From NCBI GenBank assembly GCA_029547805.1, contig JAKPOP010000011.1, positions 1 to 50,847 of the forward strand: a stretch of DNA of 50,847 nt, given 5' to 3'. The notes under the pieces are model-generated. The model was not told where the DNA came from. It searched no databases and worked only from the letters and a program-made list of their open reading frames with translations. Position numbers and translations under genes: made by a program. Origin of the DNA: Deltaproteobacteria bacterium. Its GTDB lineage: Bacteria; Myxococcota_A; UBA9042; DTJE01. Shown here in pieces: positions 42,601-50,618 of the stretch. Each line of letters opens with the position of its first letter. Position 1 is the first letter of the stretch.

Positions 42601-45600
42601 GACCGAGAAGCCACCCCGGTCCTCCTGCCGGACAGGAAACGCCACCACCCGGGGAGCCGCACCGGCGGTCCACTCCTGGCGGTCCACCCGCTGTCCCGCC
42701 CGCCATCGCTCCAGCACCAGGCGCTGGCCCGGAATGCCGCTGTGGACCAGGATCCGGGCCTCCTGTCCCACGGCCACGGATCCCGCTTCCGGGAGCAGGG
42801 CCGCGGCGACCGGGAGGGGACTGCCTCCCGGTCCGGCCACGATCAGGTCCACCGAGGTCTCGACCGGGGACCCGTAGGGGTCCTGCGACTGGTAGAACAG
42901 GCGCCAGGCCCCGGCCTCCAGGGGTGGCAGCCCCAGCCGGGCCTGGCCCCGCTGGTCATGCTGGATCGTTCCCCGGGCCAGTTCCTGGCCTGCTTCCCAC
43001 CGGGCGATCTCCCGGCTGGGGTCGTAGGCGGTGTCCCACCGGGGCCTGGTCCGGTCCCCCTCGGTCACGACCGGCGGCGGCGGGTTCGGCAGGTCCTGGG
43101 GCAGGTCGGCGGGGAGCCTCGCCGTGGCCGGAGGCAGCAGCCGGACCAGGCGCCAGGTCCCGGTCCCCGGCGCCGGGGCCCCGTCGAGGTCCTGCCGGTG
43201 AATCTGGACCTCTGCGGGAGTCCCCGCCCGCATGAACCCCGAGGGGACTTCGATCCGGGCCTCCACGGCGCAGAATCCCAGCCGGAAGACCCGGCTGGCC
43301 GACCGGGTCTCGCCGCCGTCGTCGGTGACGTCCACCTGGAGGCGGTAGCGCCAGGTGGGTGCCCCCGGTCCCTGGCCCAGGCGCTCGTCGGCCCTGGGGG
43401 TGAAGGACACCCGGAAGGTCCCCTCGTCGTCCAGCGCGGTGGTCCCGGAGGCCATCGTCTGGGGCCGGTCCGGAGTCGGCGGGCGCCACCACCACCAGCC
43501 CCAGTCAGGCCACTGGGGTTCCCGGGTAACCCGCCAGGTGACCCGGCCGCTGGTCACCGGGAGTCCGAAGTAGTAGCGGACCTCCCCCTGGACCTCGGCC
43601 GGCTCATTGATCCGGAGGGGAGAGGCGGGGTCCCGGACCTGGACCTCGAAGGTCGGCCGCTTGTACTCCTCGACCTGGATCGGGGACTGGCCTCCCAGGC
43701 TGGTCACCAGGGCCCATGACCCCAGCATCCGTCCCGGGGGGATCCGGAATCGGCCCGATGCGCTCCCGTGGGTGTTGGTCTTCAGGGTCTGCGTCTCGAC
43801 GACCTGGTGATTGGCGTCCCGCAGGGACACCGAGAGGGACCGGCCCGGAAGCGTCCGGAACGTCCCGTCGCGCCCCTGCCAGGCGACGACCTGGAAGAGG
43901 ACCTCCTGGCCGGGACGGTAGGCGCTCCGGTCGGTGTAGATCAACGCCGAGGTCCTGACCGGGTTCTCGGCCCGGCCGGGGGTCCAGCCCCCCATGGTCT
44001 CCAGGACCCGGTCCGGACCCAGGCGGACCGACAGGAACCGCTGCCCATAAAAGCCATCAGAGGTGGTCAACGGCAGGGTGGCCATGCCTTCGCTTCCGGT
44101 GACGCCCGCCTGGTCCAGCCGGGGAGGGGATCGCCAGTCCATCCGGTAGAGGCGCACCTCGGCGTCGGGCACGGCGGTCCCGTCGGCGCCCGCCAGGACC
44201 TCCACCTCCACGGCCTCCGGCAGAGGCCGATACCGGACCACCAGACGGCTGATCGTGAAGACCACCGCCGCCCGGAGGTCCGAGGAAGAACAGTCCGGAC
44301 CTGACGAGGCGACCACGACCCAGGTGCCCGGTCGGTCCATCGGGGGCGTCACGTCGGTCTGGTGATCCCGGAGGTCCGGCGTCGGGGGGAGGTCCACCGA
44401 CCACTGGTGGCTGGGTGGCCTGGAGGCGATCCAGGTCTCGACCTGTCGCGCATCCGGCAACCAGGAGCGGTCGTCCATCGCGTCCAGGGACCGTTCCAGG
44501 TCCAGGGGCCAGGCCCGGAAATGGACCTGGGGCAGGTTGCGATGGGTGACCCGGAGGGACCGCCGGCCGGGGCCGTCCACGGCCATGGAGGCCAGGGACA
44601 GGGAGGGCTGCTCCAGGTCCCGTACCCACCAGGCGCAATGCTGTCCCCCGGGGGTGTCGGGCCACCGCTCCGCACAGGATCGGGCCAGATCTCGGGCCCT
44701 GGCCCGGGCCAGGGGGTCTTCCTGGATCCACTGGACCTGGAGGGCCACGGCCGTCGCCTGCCAGGGGATCGGCCCGGCTGCATCGATGCGCCGCTCCAGG
44801 GCCTGGGCGATCAGGGCCCGGTCCTGGGCCTGGTCGAAGTGGTCCCGGAGCAACCGGAGACGTTCCAGGGCCGCCTCCAGGGCCGCCTGGGCCCGGCCCT
44901 CCTCCAGGTGCCAGCGCTCCAGGTCCGCCAGCACAAAGGCCATCCATGCCAGCGGGTGGGCATCGCGGTCCGGGACGGGGACCCGACTGGCCTCCCCGGC
45001 CAGGGCTGCCAGGTCCAGCAGGAAGACCTCGTTGGACTGCCGGGGCGTCCAGGTCGAGGAGTCGGCCAGGGCCGCGGCGTGGAGGTACGAGACGGCGTCG
45101 CGCAGGGTGGGTCGGATGTCCGCCGGGTAGGTGTTGACCTCCAGGAACTCCGACCAGGTCCGGGTCGGCAGTCTGCCGAGCGTGTCCCGCTGCTGCCAGG
45201 CCTCCCGGTACCCGTCCATGATCGCCGCGTGGACCTGGTCGATGGACCAGGTCTTCAGGTCCAGGGGGTCCGGAGAATCGATGCGTTCCCGCTGCCGGAT
45301 CTCCCATCCATAGGCATCGACCCACCGGTCAAGGACCCAGGCCTTGTAGAGGCCCAGCACCGCCCTTCCCACCGGGTCCTCGGGCCACGGACTCTCCAGC
45401 AGGAAGCGGACGGCGGTCTCGGCCTGATGCAGGGACACCCGGACCGCGGTGGCCCGGACCAGTGCCCGGGTCCACTCGGGGACCTTCCGGGCCTTCCGGG
45501 CATCGGCCAGGATCGCGTCGGCGACCTGCCGGGCCTCCTCGTATTGCTCCTCCTCGATCCGGGCGTCGTAGTCCTTCCACCGGGGGTCCTTCGGGCCCGT

Positions 45601-45768
45601 CCACATCCTGGCCATCTCTGCTCCTCCCGGCGCCTGGGGCGCCACCGGGGCCGGTGGACGACTCCGCCCATCGGCACAACTGGGGAGTCCGATCCCGACG
45701 ATCCACCAGGACAGTAGCAGCAGGGCAGGACATCGCCGGGAGGAGGCGGGGCGGCAGGTGGCATGCAT
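39673..45768 (-). CDS. Bacterial alpha-2-macroglobulin lipoprotein
   Basis: This 2031-aa predicted lipoprotein (GIGLPSC near residue 31) has the order of macroglobulin domains seen in bacterial A2Ms. Such proteins are periplasmic traps that bind and inhibit proteases. Residues about 50-480 are helical, Ala/Leu-rich and TPR-like. MG domains follow, including YTDRSAYRPGQEVLFQVVAW. The A2M signature appears as ETAFFQPHLLTGRDGTVSLS and PDSVTSWKV (about 1275-1310). The thioester motif CSEQ sits in YPYECSEQT with C1493 and Q1496 intact. The C-terminal receptor-like domain is present. Length is above the usual ~1550-1750 aa. The usual PBP1c partner is absent nearby. ATG 45768 has GGAGGT 6 nt upstream. 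Confidence 0.85.
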   Translation of the reverse strand: MHATCRPASSRRCPALLLLSWWIVGIGLPSCADGRSRPPAPVAPQAPGGAEMARMWTGPKDPRWKDYDARIEEEQYEEARQVADAILADARKARKVPEWTRALVRATAVRVSLHQAETAVRFLLESPWPEDPVGRAVLGLYKAWVLDRWVDAYGWEIRQRERIDSPDPLDLKTWSIDQVHAAIMDGYREAWQQRDTLGRLPTRTWSEFLEVNTYPADIRPTLRDAVSYLHAAALADSSTWTPRQSNEVFLLDLAALAGEASRVPVPDRDAHPLAWMAFVLADLERWHLEEGRAQAALEAALERLRLLRDHFDQAQDRALIAQALERRIDAAGPIPWQATAVALQVQWIQEDPLARARARDLARSCAERWPDTPGGQHCAWWVRDLEQPSLSLASMAVDGPGRRSLRVTHRNLPQVHFRAWPLDLERSLDAMDDRSWLPDARQVETWIASRPPSHQWSVDLPPTPDLRDHQTDVTPPMDRPGTWVVVASSGPDCSSSDLRAAVVFTISRLVVRYRPLPEAVEVEVLAGADGTAVPDAEVRLYRMDWRSPPRLDQAGVTGSEGMATLPLTTSDGFYGQRFLSVRLGPDRVLETMGGWTPGRAENPVRTSALIYTDRSAYRPGQEVLFQVVAWQGRDGTFRTLPGRSLSVSLRDANHQVVETQTLKTNTHGSASGRFRIPPGRMLGSWALVTSLGGQSPIQVEEYKRPTFEVQVRDPASPLRINEPAEVQGEVRYYFGLPVTSGRVTWRVTREPQWPDWGWWWWRPPTPDRPQTMASGTTALDDEGTFRVSFTPRADERLGQGPGAPTWRYRLQVDVTDDGGETRSASRVFRLGFCAVEARIEVPSGFMRAGTPAEVQIHRQDLDGAPAPGTGTWRLVRLLPPATARLPADLPQDLPNPPPPVVTEGDRTRPRWDTAYDPSREIARWEAGQELARGTIQHDQRGQARLGLPPLEAGAWRLFYQSQDPYGSPVETSVDLIVAGPGGSPLPVAAALLPEAGSVAVGQEARILVHSGIPGQRLVLERWRAGQRVDRQEWTAGAAPRVVAFPVRQEDRGGFSVTLTLVRDFQRVQVSRDVFVPWDDRRLQVRLATFRDRLRPGSQETFTIRVSAGPRDAAVAAAEVLAYMYDRSLDLFAPHQPPDPLALYPRRTGVPSTAWCLREAWTIGLPWNRLPDGTGLVDFQEDRLRFLEDWGIGGPGVRRFRILGGGSGLVTAERAYAAPPAPGAKRQAALDAGEEAVMSFEAQEEVATREVTPATEAPAIRSDFRETAFFQPHLLTGRDGTVSLSFQVPDSVTSWKVFVHALTRDLKAGSTTAETRSLKDLMVRPYLPRFFREGDRAVLKVLVNNASDRPLSGTLVLEILDPETGSSRAADFGLGPDQTHRPFQVAPGKDADLSFPLAVPARPGEVAVRVTASAGDVSDGEIRPLPVLPGRLHLAQSRFVTLKDATSRTMTFQDLLRDDDPTRVTEQVVVTADAQLFYAVLSALPYLVQYPYECSEQTLNRFVSTGILASLFDRYPEVARLAAGMATRKTRLEPFDDPDPNRRMALEETPWLRESRGGDQAPDDLLPVLDPEVARAQREAALARLRKIQTASGGFPWFPGGPPSPYLTLYIVHGLSRAIEFGVEVPRDLVQRAFAYLHRHYLDEAVREMQAHDIGWEFVTFLRFVLTAFPDETWTGGVFSPEERQAMLAFGLRHWKDHSPYLKGYLALALHRSGQAADARKVWDSVLDSARTDEDLGTWWAPEDRAWLWYNDTIETHAFALRTTMELAPTDPRIEGMVQWLFLNRKLNHWKSTRATAEVLYALAHYLRTTGRLGVPEDLSIDLGGRVTTFRFDPDRYTGRRQQVVLPGDQVVPKRDAVIRVSSTTPGFKFASATWHYATDRLPEEGRGDFLSVERSYFKRESSGGEVVLRPLGPGATLAVGDEVEVHLSIRAKHAMEYVHLRDPRGAGLEPVEQTSRYRWQSGLGYYEEVRDSGQNFFLEWMPAGEYRLKYRLRAAMAGSFRVGPATLQSMYAPEFQAFSSGVLLDIAPAAH

Positions 45769-45903
45769 GGAGGGACCTCCAGAAGTCAGGTCGTCCGCCG
45801 ACGATACCATGAAGCCGGGGATTCCATTTCGCCGGCGGCCCTGGGCGGTCCCTTGCGGGGGGTGCGGCCGGACGATCGGCGGGGGGAAGACCGGCATCTC
45901 GGA

Positions 45904-47256
45904 TCAGCGCCGGGACTCCCGTTGCCAGCGCTCCTGCATCCGGTACAGGGTCCGACGGTTGATGCCCAGCACGCGGGCAGCCTTCTCCTTGTTGCCGTGG
46001 ACCTGCTCCATCACGTGCTGCACGTAGGCCTTTTCCAGTTCACGCAGTTCCGGCAGGTGATCGCCGGACCATCCCGGGAACAGGGTGCGATCCGAGGAGG
46101 CGGTGGGCAGGTCCCCGACGTCGATCACCTCGCCGGGGGTCAGCACCACCAGCCGCTCGATGATGTTCTCCAGTTCCCGGACGTTGCCCTCCCAGGGGCG
46201 CTGCTGGAGCGCGTCCAGGGCCCGGGGAGTCAGGCGCTTGACCGGCGCCCCGGACCGGGCGGCGAAGGCGTGGAGGAAGTGATCGACCAGCAGGGGGATG
46301 TCCTCCACCCGCTCGGCCAGGGATGGCAGGCGAATCGGGATCACGCTGAGCCGGTAGTAGAGGTCCTCCCGAAAGGTCCCCTCGCGGATCGCGGTCCGGA
46401 GGTCCCGGTGGGTGGCGGTGATGACCCGGCAGTCCACCGTGATGGGCTTCGACGAGCCCACCGGGCGGACCTCCCGGTCCTGGAGCACCCGGAGCAACTT
46501 GGCCTGCAGGGCCAGCCCCATGTCCCCGATCTCGTCCAGGAACAGGGTGCCCCCGGAGGCCTCGACGAAGAGGCCCCGGTGGGAGGTGTAGGCCCCCGTG
46601 AAGGCCCCCCGGGCGTGGCCGAAGAGCTCGCTCTCCAGCAGCCCTTCGGGGATGGCGCTGCAGTTGACCGGGACGAAGGGGCCGCTGGATCGCTGTCCGC
46701 TGAAGTGGATGGCCCGGGCGACCAGTTCCTTGCCGGTCCCCGAGTCGCCGAGGATGAGGACGTTCGCGGTGCTGTCGGCGACCCGCTCCACCAGGCGGAA
46801 GACCTCCTTCATCGCCTTGGATCGGCCGATCAGTTGCTGCAGGCCGTATCGGTCCCCGACCTCCCGCCGAAGGCGCCGGTTTTCCGCCACCAGGCGGCGC
46901 TGCTCGACGGCCTTCGCAATGAGGGCCTCCATCTCGCGCATCTTGAAGGGCTTGGTGACGAAATAGAAGGCGCCGGCCTTCATCGCCTCGATCGCCCGGT
47001 CAATGGATCCGAAGGCCGTCACGATGATCACCGGGACGTCGGGCCGTTCCCGCCGGACCGTGGCCAGCACGTCCATGCCGTCCACGTCCCGCATGCGCAG
47101 GTCCGTGACCACCACGTCGAAGTCCCCGGACCGGACCTTGTCCAGGGCCTCGATTCCGCCCCGGGCGCACTCTGCCTGGTACCCGGCACGACCCAGGTAG
47201 TCCGTCAGCAGGTCGCCCATCTCGGGCTCGTCATCCACCACCAGCACCGAGGCCAT
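45904..47256 (-). CDS. NtrC-family sigma-54-dependent response regulator
   Basis: This is a 450-aa response regulator with three domains. The receiver (1-120) has the acidic pair in VVDDE, phosphoacceptor D52 (VVVTDLRM) and the K of TKPFK. The AAA+ domain (~145-370) has [14 protein letters not shown] at about 217-222 (the sigma-54 contact loop) and [11 protein letters not shown]. The C-terminal Fis-type helix-turn-helix is [20 protein letters not shown]. Sigma-54 promoters are therefore its targets, and one is in this window at 36080-36095. It is divergent from the kinase at 47339 (82 bp between starts). I chose ATG 47256; the GTG at 47265 with GGAGGT 3 nt upstream is an alternative. Downstream lies the macroglobulin gene, 135 bp away on the same strand. 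Confidence 0.92.
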   Translation of the reverse strand: MASVLVVDDEPEMGDLLTDYLGRAGYQAECARGGIEALDKVRSGDFDVVVTDLRMRDVDGMDVLATVRRERPDVPVIIVTAFGSIDRAIEAMKAGAFYFVTKPFKMREMEALIAKAVEQRRLVAENRRLRREVGDRYGLQQLIGRSKAMKEVFRLVERVADSTANVLILGDSGTGKELVARAIHFSGQRSSGPFVPVNCSAIPEGLLESELFGHARGAFTGAYTSHRGLFVEASGGTLFLDEIGDMGLALQAKLLRVLQDREVRPVGSSKPITVDCRVITATHRDLRTAIREGTFREDLYYRLSVIPIRLPSLAERVEDIPLLVDHFLHAFAARSGAPVKRLTPRALDALQQRPWEGNVRELENIIERLVVLTPGEVIDVGDLPTASSDRTLFPGWSGDHLPELRELEKAYVQHVMEQVHGNKEKAARVLGINRRTLYRMQERWQRESRR

Positions 47257-47302
47257 CGGTTCCACGGGACCTCCCGTCATGCGCGACAAATTACCACATC
47301 CT

Positions 47303-47317
47303 GTGTCGCCATGACAC
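47303..47317. promoter_or_regulatory. Inverted repeat between the two-component genes
   Basis: GTGTC-gccat-GACAC is a 5-bp-arm inverted repeat in the 82-bp divergent region of the response regulator and histidine kinase. It could be an autoregulatory operator; short arms make this tentative. Confidence 0.3.
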
Positions 47318-47338
47318 GCCTCCCCGGGGAGGGGTCCC

Positions 47339-48601
47339 GTGGTAGAGTGGAAGGCACGGACGAGGGCCCTGGAGGCGGGATTGGGACCGAGCGAGACGGA
47401 CCTGCTGGAGGCGCTGGTGGAGGTCGAGACGCCGGAGGCGGCGGCGGGCACGATGGTCGCCTGGCTGCGGCAGGTGGGGTGTCCCCGGGCGGCGGTGCTG
47501 CTGTGCCAGCGGAGCGACGGCCCCGCCCTGCTGCCGGAGGGCCCCTGTCGCGCCTCGGTGCTGGCATCCGGGGGCGAATGGTCCGAAGGGGTGCTGGACC
47601 GGTTGGCGGAGTCCTTTCCCTGCCTGGCCGACGGTCCAGGGCCCGGGGAGGCGCCGGTGACCGGGGATCGCGTCCTGCTCGGGGATCCGGGACACCACCT
47701 CGGATGGCTGGTGGCCGATCCACCGCCCGGAGATCCGGAAGGTCGCCACCAGGAGCGCCTGATCACGGGCGCCCGCCGACTTGCCAGTGCCCTGCGTCGT
47801 GCCCTGGCCGTTCGGCGGCTCCAGCGGTCCATCGAGGATGCCCACCAGGTCCAGGGCCGACTGATCCAGGCGGAGAAGCACGCCGCCATCGGAAGGCTCG
47901 CCGCGGGCCTGGCCCACGAGATCGGCACGCCGCTCAACATCATCTCGGGACGGGCGGAACTCATGCTGGAGGAGGTGGGCAGCGACCATCCCGGGGTTCG
48001 CCAGGCCGTGAAGACCATCACGGGGCAGATCGAACGCATCAGCGGCCTGGTCCGGCAACTGCTGGACTTCGCGCGAGAGCACGCGCCGGTCCAGGAGGTC
48101 GTGGACCTGGAGGCGGTGGTCCGGGACGTGGCGGACCTGATGCAGCCGACCCTGCTGAAGCATGGCATCGCCCTGGTCCTGGCGTGGGAGGCCGGTCTTC
48201 CTCGGGTCCGGGCCAACGGGCACCAGTTGCAGCAGGTGCTTCTGAACCTGTTGCTGAACAGCCAGGATGCCATCCAGGGGGACCCCGGCCGGGACCGGAA
48301 GGGTCGAGGGGAAATCCGCATCACCGGGGAGCGGGAGCAACGGGGCTGGGTCCGGGTCCGCGTCTGGGACAACGGCCAGGGAATCCTGCCGTCCCACCTC
48401 CACAAGGTCTGCGACCCCTTCTTCACCACGAAGCCCGTCGGGACCGGCACGGGACTCGGCCTGGCGGTGGTCTATGGCATCGTGACCGAGCACGGGGGCA
48501 CCCTGGACATCCAGAGTCGTTGGGGGGAGGAGACGACGGTCTCCTTCACCCTCCGGGCGGTGCCGGACGACGAGGTCAGAGGCTTGGGGTTCCCACGGTG
48601 A
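47339..48601 (+). CDS. Soluble sensor histidine kinase
   Basis: This is a 420-aa histidine kinase with no transmembrane helix, so it senses a cytoplasmic signal. The first ~150 residues look like a GAF-type sensor domain; no cofactor-binding residues are obvious. The DHp domain carries the phosphoacceptor H193 in LAHEIGTPLNII, and the ATPase domain has NLLLNSQDAI (N-box), DNGQG (G1), FFTTK and GTGTGLGLAVV (G2). It should phosphorylate the NtrC-type regulator encoded divergently. GTG 47339 is the only start in this frame before the sensor region, with GGAGGGG 3-4 nt upstream. Its 3' end overlaps the mlaD-like gene by 26 bp. Confidence 0.85.
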   Translation: MVEWKARTRALEAGLGPSETDLLEALVEVETPEAAAGTMVAWLRQVGCPRAAVLLCQRSDGPALLPEGPCRASVLASGGEWSEGVLDRLAESFPCLADGPGPGEAPVTGDRVLLGDPGHHLGWLVADPPPGDPEGRHQERLITGARRLASALRRALAVRRLQRSIEDAHQVQGRLIQAEKHAAIGRLAAGLAHEIGTPLNIISGRAELMLEEVGSDHPGVRQAVKTITGQIERISGLVRQLLDFAREHAPVQEVVDLEAVVRDVADLMQPTLLKHGIALVLAWEAGLPRVRANGHQLQQVLLNLLLNSQDAIQGDPGRDRKGRGEIRITGEREQRGWVRVRVWDNGQGILPSHLHKVCDPFFTTKPVGTGTGLGLAVVYGIVTEHGGTLDIQSRWGEETTVSFTLRAVPDDEVRGLGFPR

Positions 48602-50183
48602 AGAGCAGGCCCCGGATGTCGTCGTCCCGGAACCGGAATCCGGCACCCAGGAAGTAGTCCCGTCCCCGGCGGTTGAAGACGTCGTCGAACCCGGCCGTGA
48701 CGTAGAAGACGTCCCAGAAGGTGTAGAGCAGGGAGCCCTTCAGCCGGGGCCATCGATCCGCCGAGAAGTCGAAGAGGTCCATCCCGATCTTCAGGCGGTC
48801 CTGGAAGAACTCGAAGTCCATCCCCACGCCGCCGGTGCTCTCGATCAGGCCGAACCGGCCCGTCCAGAAGCCGAAGCGCCTCGCGAACTCCAGGCTGAAC
48901 TTGACGCCGCCCTGGCTCGTCTCGGTGATGCGCTCCGAGACGGCCCCGGGGACCCGGGGGTCGTTCGTGACGGTCAGGCGCTCCATGGTGGAGGTCTTGC
49001 CTCGGGGGTCGAAGACCAGTTCGACCAGGTAGTACTTGGTCCGATCGGGCTGCAGGCGCAGCGTGAAGTAGTTCTTCAGGGCCCGCTGGTAGAAGTTGAA
49101 CTCGCTCCGAAACCCGATGTCAGTCCGGAGACGGGTGACGGACCGGACGACGCCGCCGATGTCGTCCACGACCCCCTCGACCTTCTGCATCAACTGGTCG
49201 TCGGTGACCAGCTTCCCGAGCGTTCCCTGGCCCGTGTTCACCTTCTGGGCGATCTCCGCCACCGACCGGGTCGCGGCCTCCAGGTTCCGCAGCGAGGCAT
49301 CGAGTCGGTCCACCATCCCTTCGAGGCGCTCGGGCTCGCCGGCGCCCTGGCGGACCAGGGCCTCCCGGAGGGCCTGGGTGATGGCCTCGACATTCCGGAC
49401 GCTGGCCTCCAGGGAGGCCGCGCTGGCCAGGGACACCCGGGCCGCCTCCCGGGACACGACCTCGATGTTGCGGACGATGTGGTCCAGGCGTCCGCCCTGG
49501 GTTCCGCCGACCTGGGCGTCCACGAATCGGCGGATCTCGGCCGCGGTCCGGGCGATGTCCTCGGCGGACCGGAGCAGGCTCTCGGCGATCTGCTCCACCC
49601 GCGGCTGCCCGTGGGGGCCCCCGACCACCGACGAGAGGGACCCGGTGATCACCTTGATGTCGTCCGCGATCTCCTGGATCCGGGGCAGGATGTCGGAGGA
49701 CCGCTCCATGCGATTGGCGATGGCCATCAGGCCCGCCTCGCCGATCACGATCGGGATGGCGTCGCCGTCCTTCAGGGGCTCTCCCGCGGCCCCGGGGGTG
49801 AGTTCCAGGTAGTAGTCCCCCAGCATCGTCGCGGCCCGCCGGGTGATGGTGGCGGCGTGGAGCGGCCTCCCGTCCGGTCCTGGAATCCCGTGGTAGAGGA
49901 CGATGTCGGGACGAAGGCGCAGGTGGACCCGGGCCCTGGTCAGCCCGGCCTCGCCCTGGACCAGTTCGATCCGGTCGATCGCCCCCACAGGGATGCCCGA
50001 GACGGTGACCCGGCTATAGGACGCCAGGCCCGAGACGTCGTCGAAGTCCGCGTGGACGACCATGCCCTCGCCCTTTCGGACCACCGGTCGCTGGACGGCG
50101 CCGAAGAGCAGCACGAACGACACCACGGCCCCGATTCCCACCAGTCCCACCAGCAGCGGGGGACGGATGCTCTTCCACCTCAT
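48576..50183 (-). CDS. MlaD/MCE-family lipid transport protein with barrel-like C-terminal domain
   Basis: This is a 535-aa protein. Residues ~12-34 (VGLVGIGAVVSFVLLFGAV) are the single N-terminal membrane anchor, followed by an MCE domain (about 38-115, with VTVSGIPVGAIDRI and the pore-loop ATMLGDYYLELTPG). Next comes a long helical region of Ala/Arg/Val coils (160-350), the needle-like part of MCE proteins, and then ~180 residues of aromatic, Gly-rich strands such as FGFWTGRFGLIESTGGVGMDF and DYFLGAGFRFRDDD. This last part looks like an outer-membrane barrel or cap domain and is not in E. coli MlaD. It may bridge the periplasm. ATG 50183 overlaps the mlaF stop (ATGA). Confidence 0.82.
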   Translation of the reverse strand: MRWKSIRPPLLVGLVGIGAVVSFVLLFGAVQRPVVRKGEGMVVHADFDDVSGLASYSRVTVSGIPVGAIDRIELVQGEAGLTRARVHLRLRPDIVLYHGIPGPDGRPLHAATITRRAATMLGDYYLELTPGAAGEPLKDGDAIPIVIGEAGLMAIANRMERSSDILPRIQEIADDIKVITGSLSSVVGGPHGQPRVEQIAESLLRSAEDIARTAAEIRRFVDAQVGGTQGGRLDHIVRNIEVVSREAARVSLASAASLEASVRNVEAITQALREALVRQGAGEPERLEGMVDRLDASLRNLEAATRSVAEIAQKVNTGQGTLGKLVTDDQLMQKVEGVVDDIGGVVRSVTRLRTDIGFRSEFNFYQRALKNYFTLRLQPDRTKYYLVELVFDPRGKTSTMERLTVTNDPRVPGAVSERITETSQGGVKFSLEFARRFGFWTGRFGLIESTGGVGMDFEFFQDRLKIGMDLFDFSADRWPRLKGSLLYTFWDVFYVTAGFDDVFNRRGRDYFLGAGFRFRDDDIRGLLFTVGTPSL

Positions 50184-50452
50184 GATGCCCCCGCCAGTTC
50201 CTTGGGCCCGGTGCCCGACAGCCAGATGAAGCGTCGGACCACGTCGTTGCGGCTCCGGCGCACCTCCTCGGGAGAACCCTCCACGGCGATCCGACCGTCG
50301 AAGAGCATCGCGATGCGGTCGGCCATCCGGAAGGTGCTCGCCATGTCGTGGCTGATCACCAGGGAGGTGATCCCCAGGTTCTCCCGGGCGGTCCGGATCA
50401 TGTCCTCGACATTCTCGCACATGATGGGGTCCAGGCCGGTCATGGGCTCGTC
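50180..50452 (-). pseudogene. MlaF-like ABC ATPase, N-terminal part cut off by an insertion sequence
   Basis: This is the last ~90 codons of an ABC-transporter ATPase of the Mla type, which powers phospholipid trafficking. It begins at DEPMTGLDP (Walker B and D-loop), then LVISHD (H-loop with the conserved His), MLFDGRIAVEGSPEEV, and ends in the short C-terminal helix typical of MlaF. The P-loop, Q-loop and signature motif are absent because the insertion-sequence end lies immediately upstream. The frame runs into the element without a start codon, so no functional ATPase is expected unless the other half is elsewhere. An internal ATG at 50443 cannot give a working enzyme. The permease MlaE, expected upstream, is not in the window. 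Confidence 0.75.
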
Positions 50453-50568
50453 AGGACTGACCGGTCAGGGGGCCAGGCCTGACTCGGGCATTCGCCCGGC
50501 GCGTCGCGGCCCAGATCCGCAGGGATTTGGGCAGACTCCGTCCAGGGGGCTGAGGGTTTGAAGTCCCC

Positions 50569-50618
50569 GACTCGGCGACCAGACCATGTCTGGCGTGTGG
50601 GGGGCGGGTCGCCGAGTC
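50569..50618 (-). repeat. Nested inverted repeats, right copy
   Basis: The same paired GACTCGGCGACC / GGTCGCCGAGTC arms and inner CCAGAC hairpin as at 17-66, in the opposite orientation. It directly follows the transposase stop codon. Confidence 0.6.

Noticed and set aside
39676-43719. 1347-codon plus-strand ORF opposite the alpha-2-macroglobulin gene
   Set aside because: It has only low-complexity Gly/Arg/Pro/Asp sequence and no start signal; the minus-strand reading has macroglobulin motifs.
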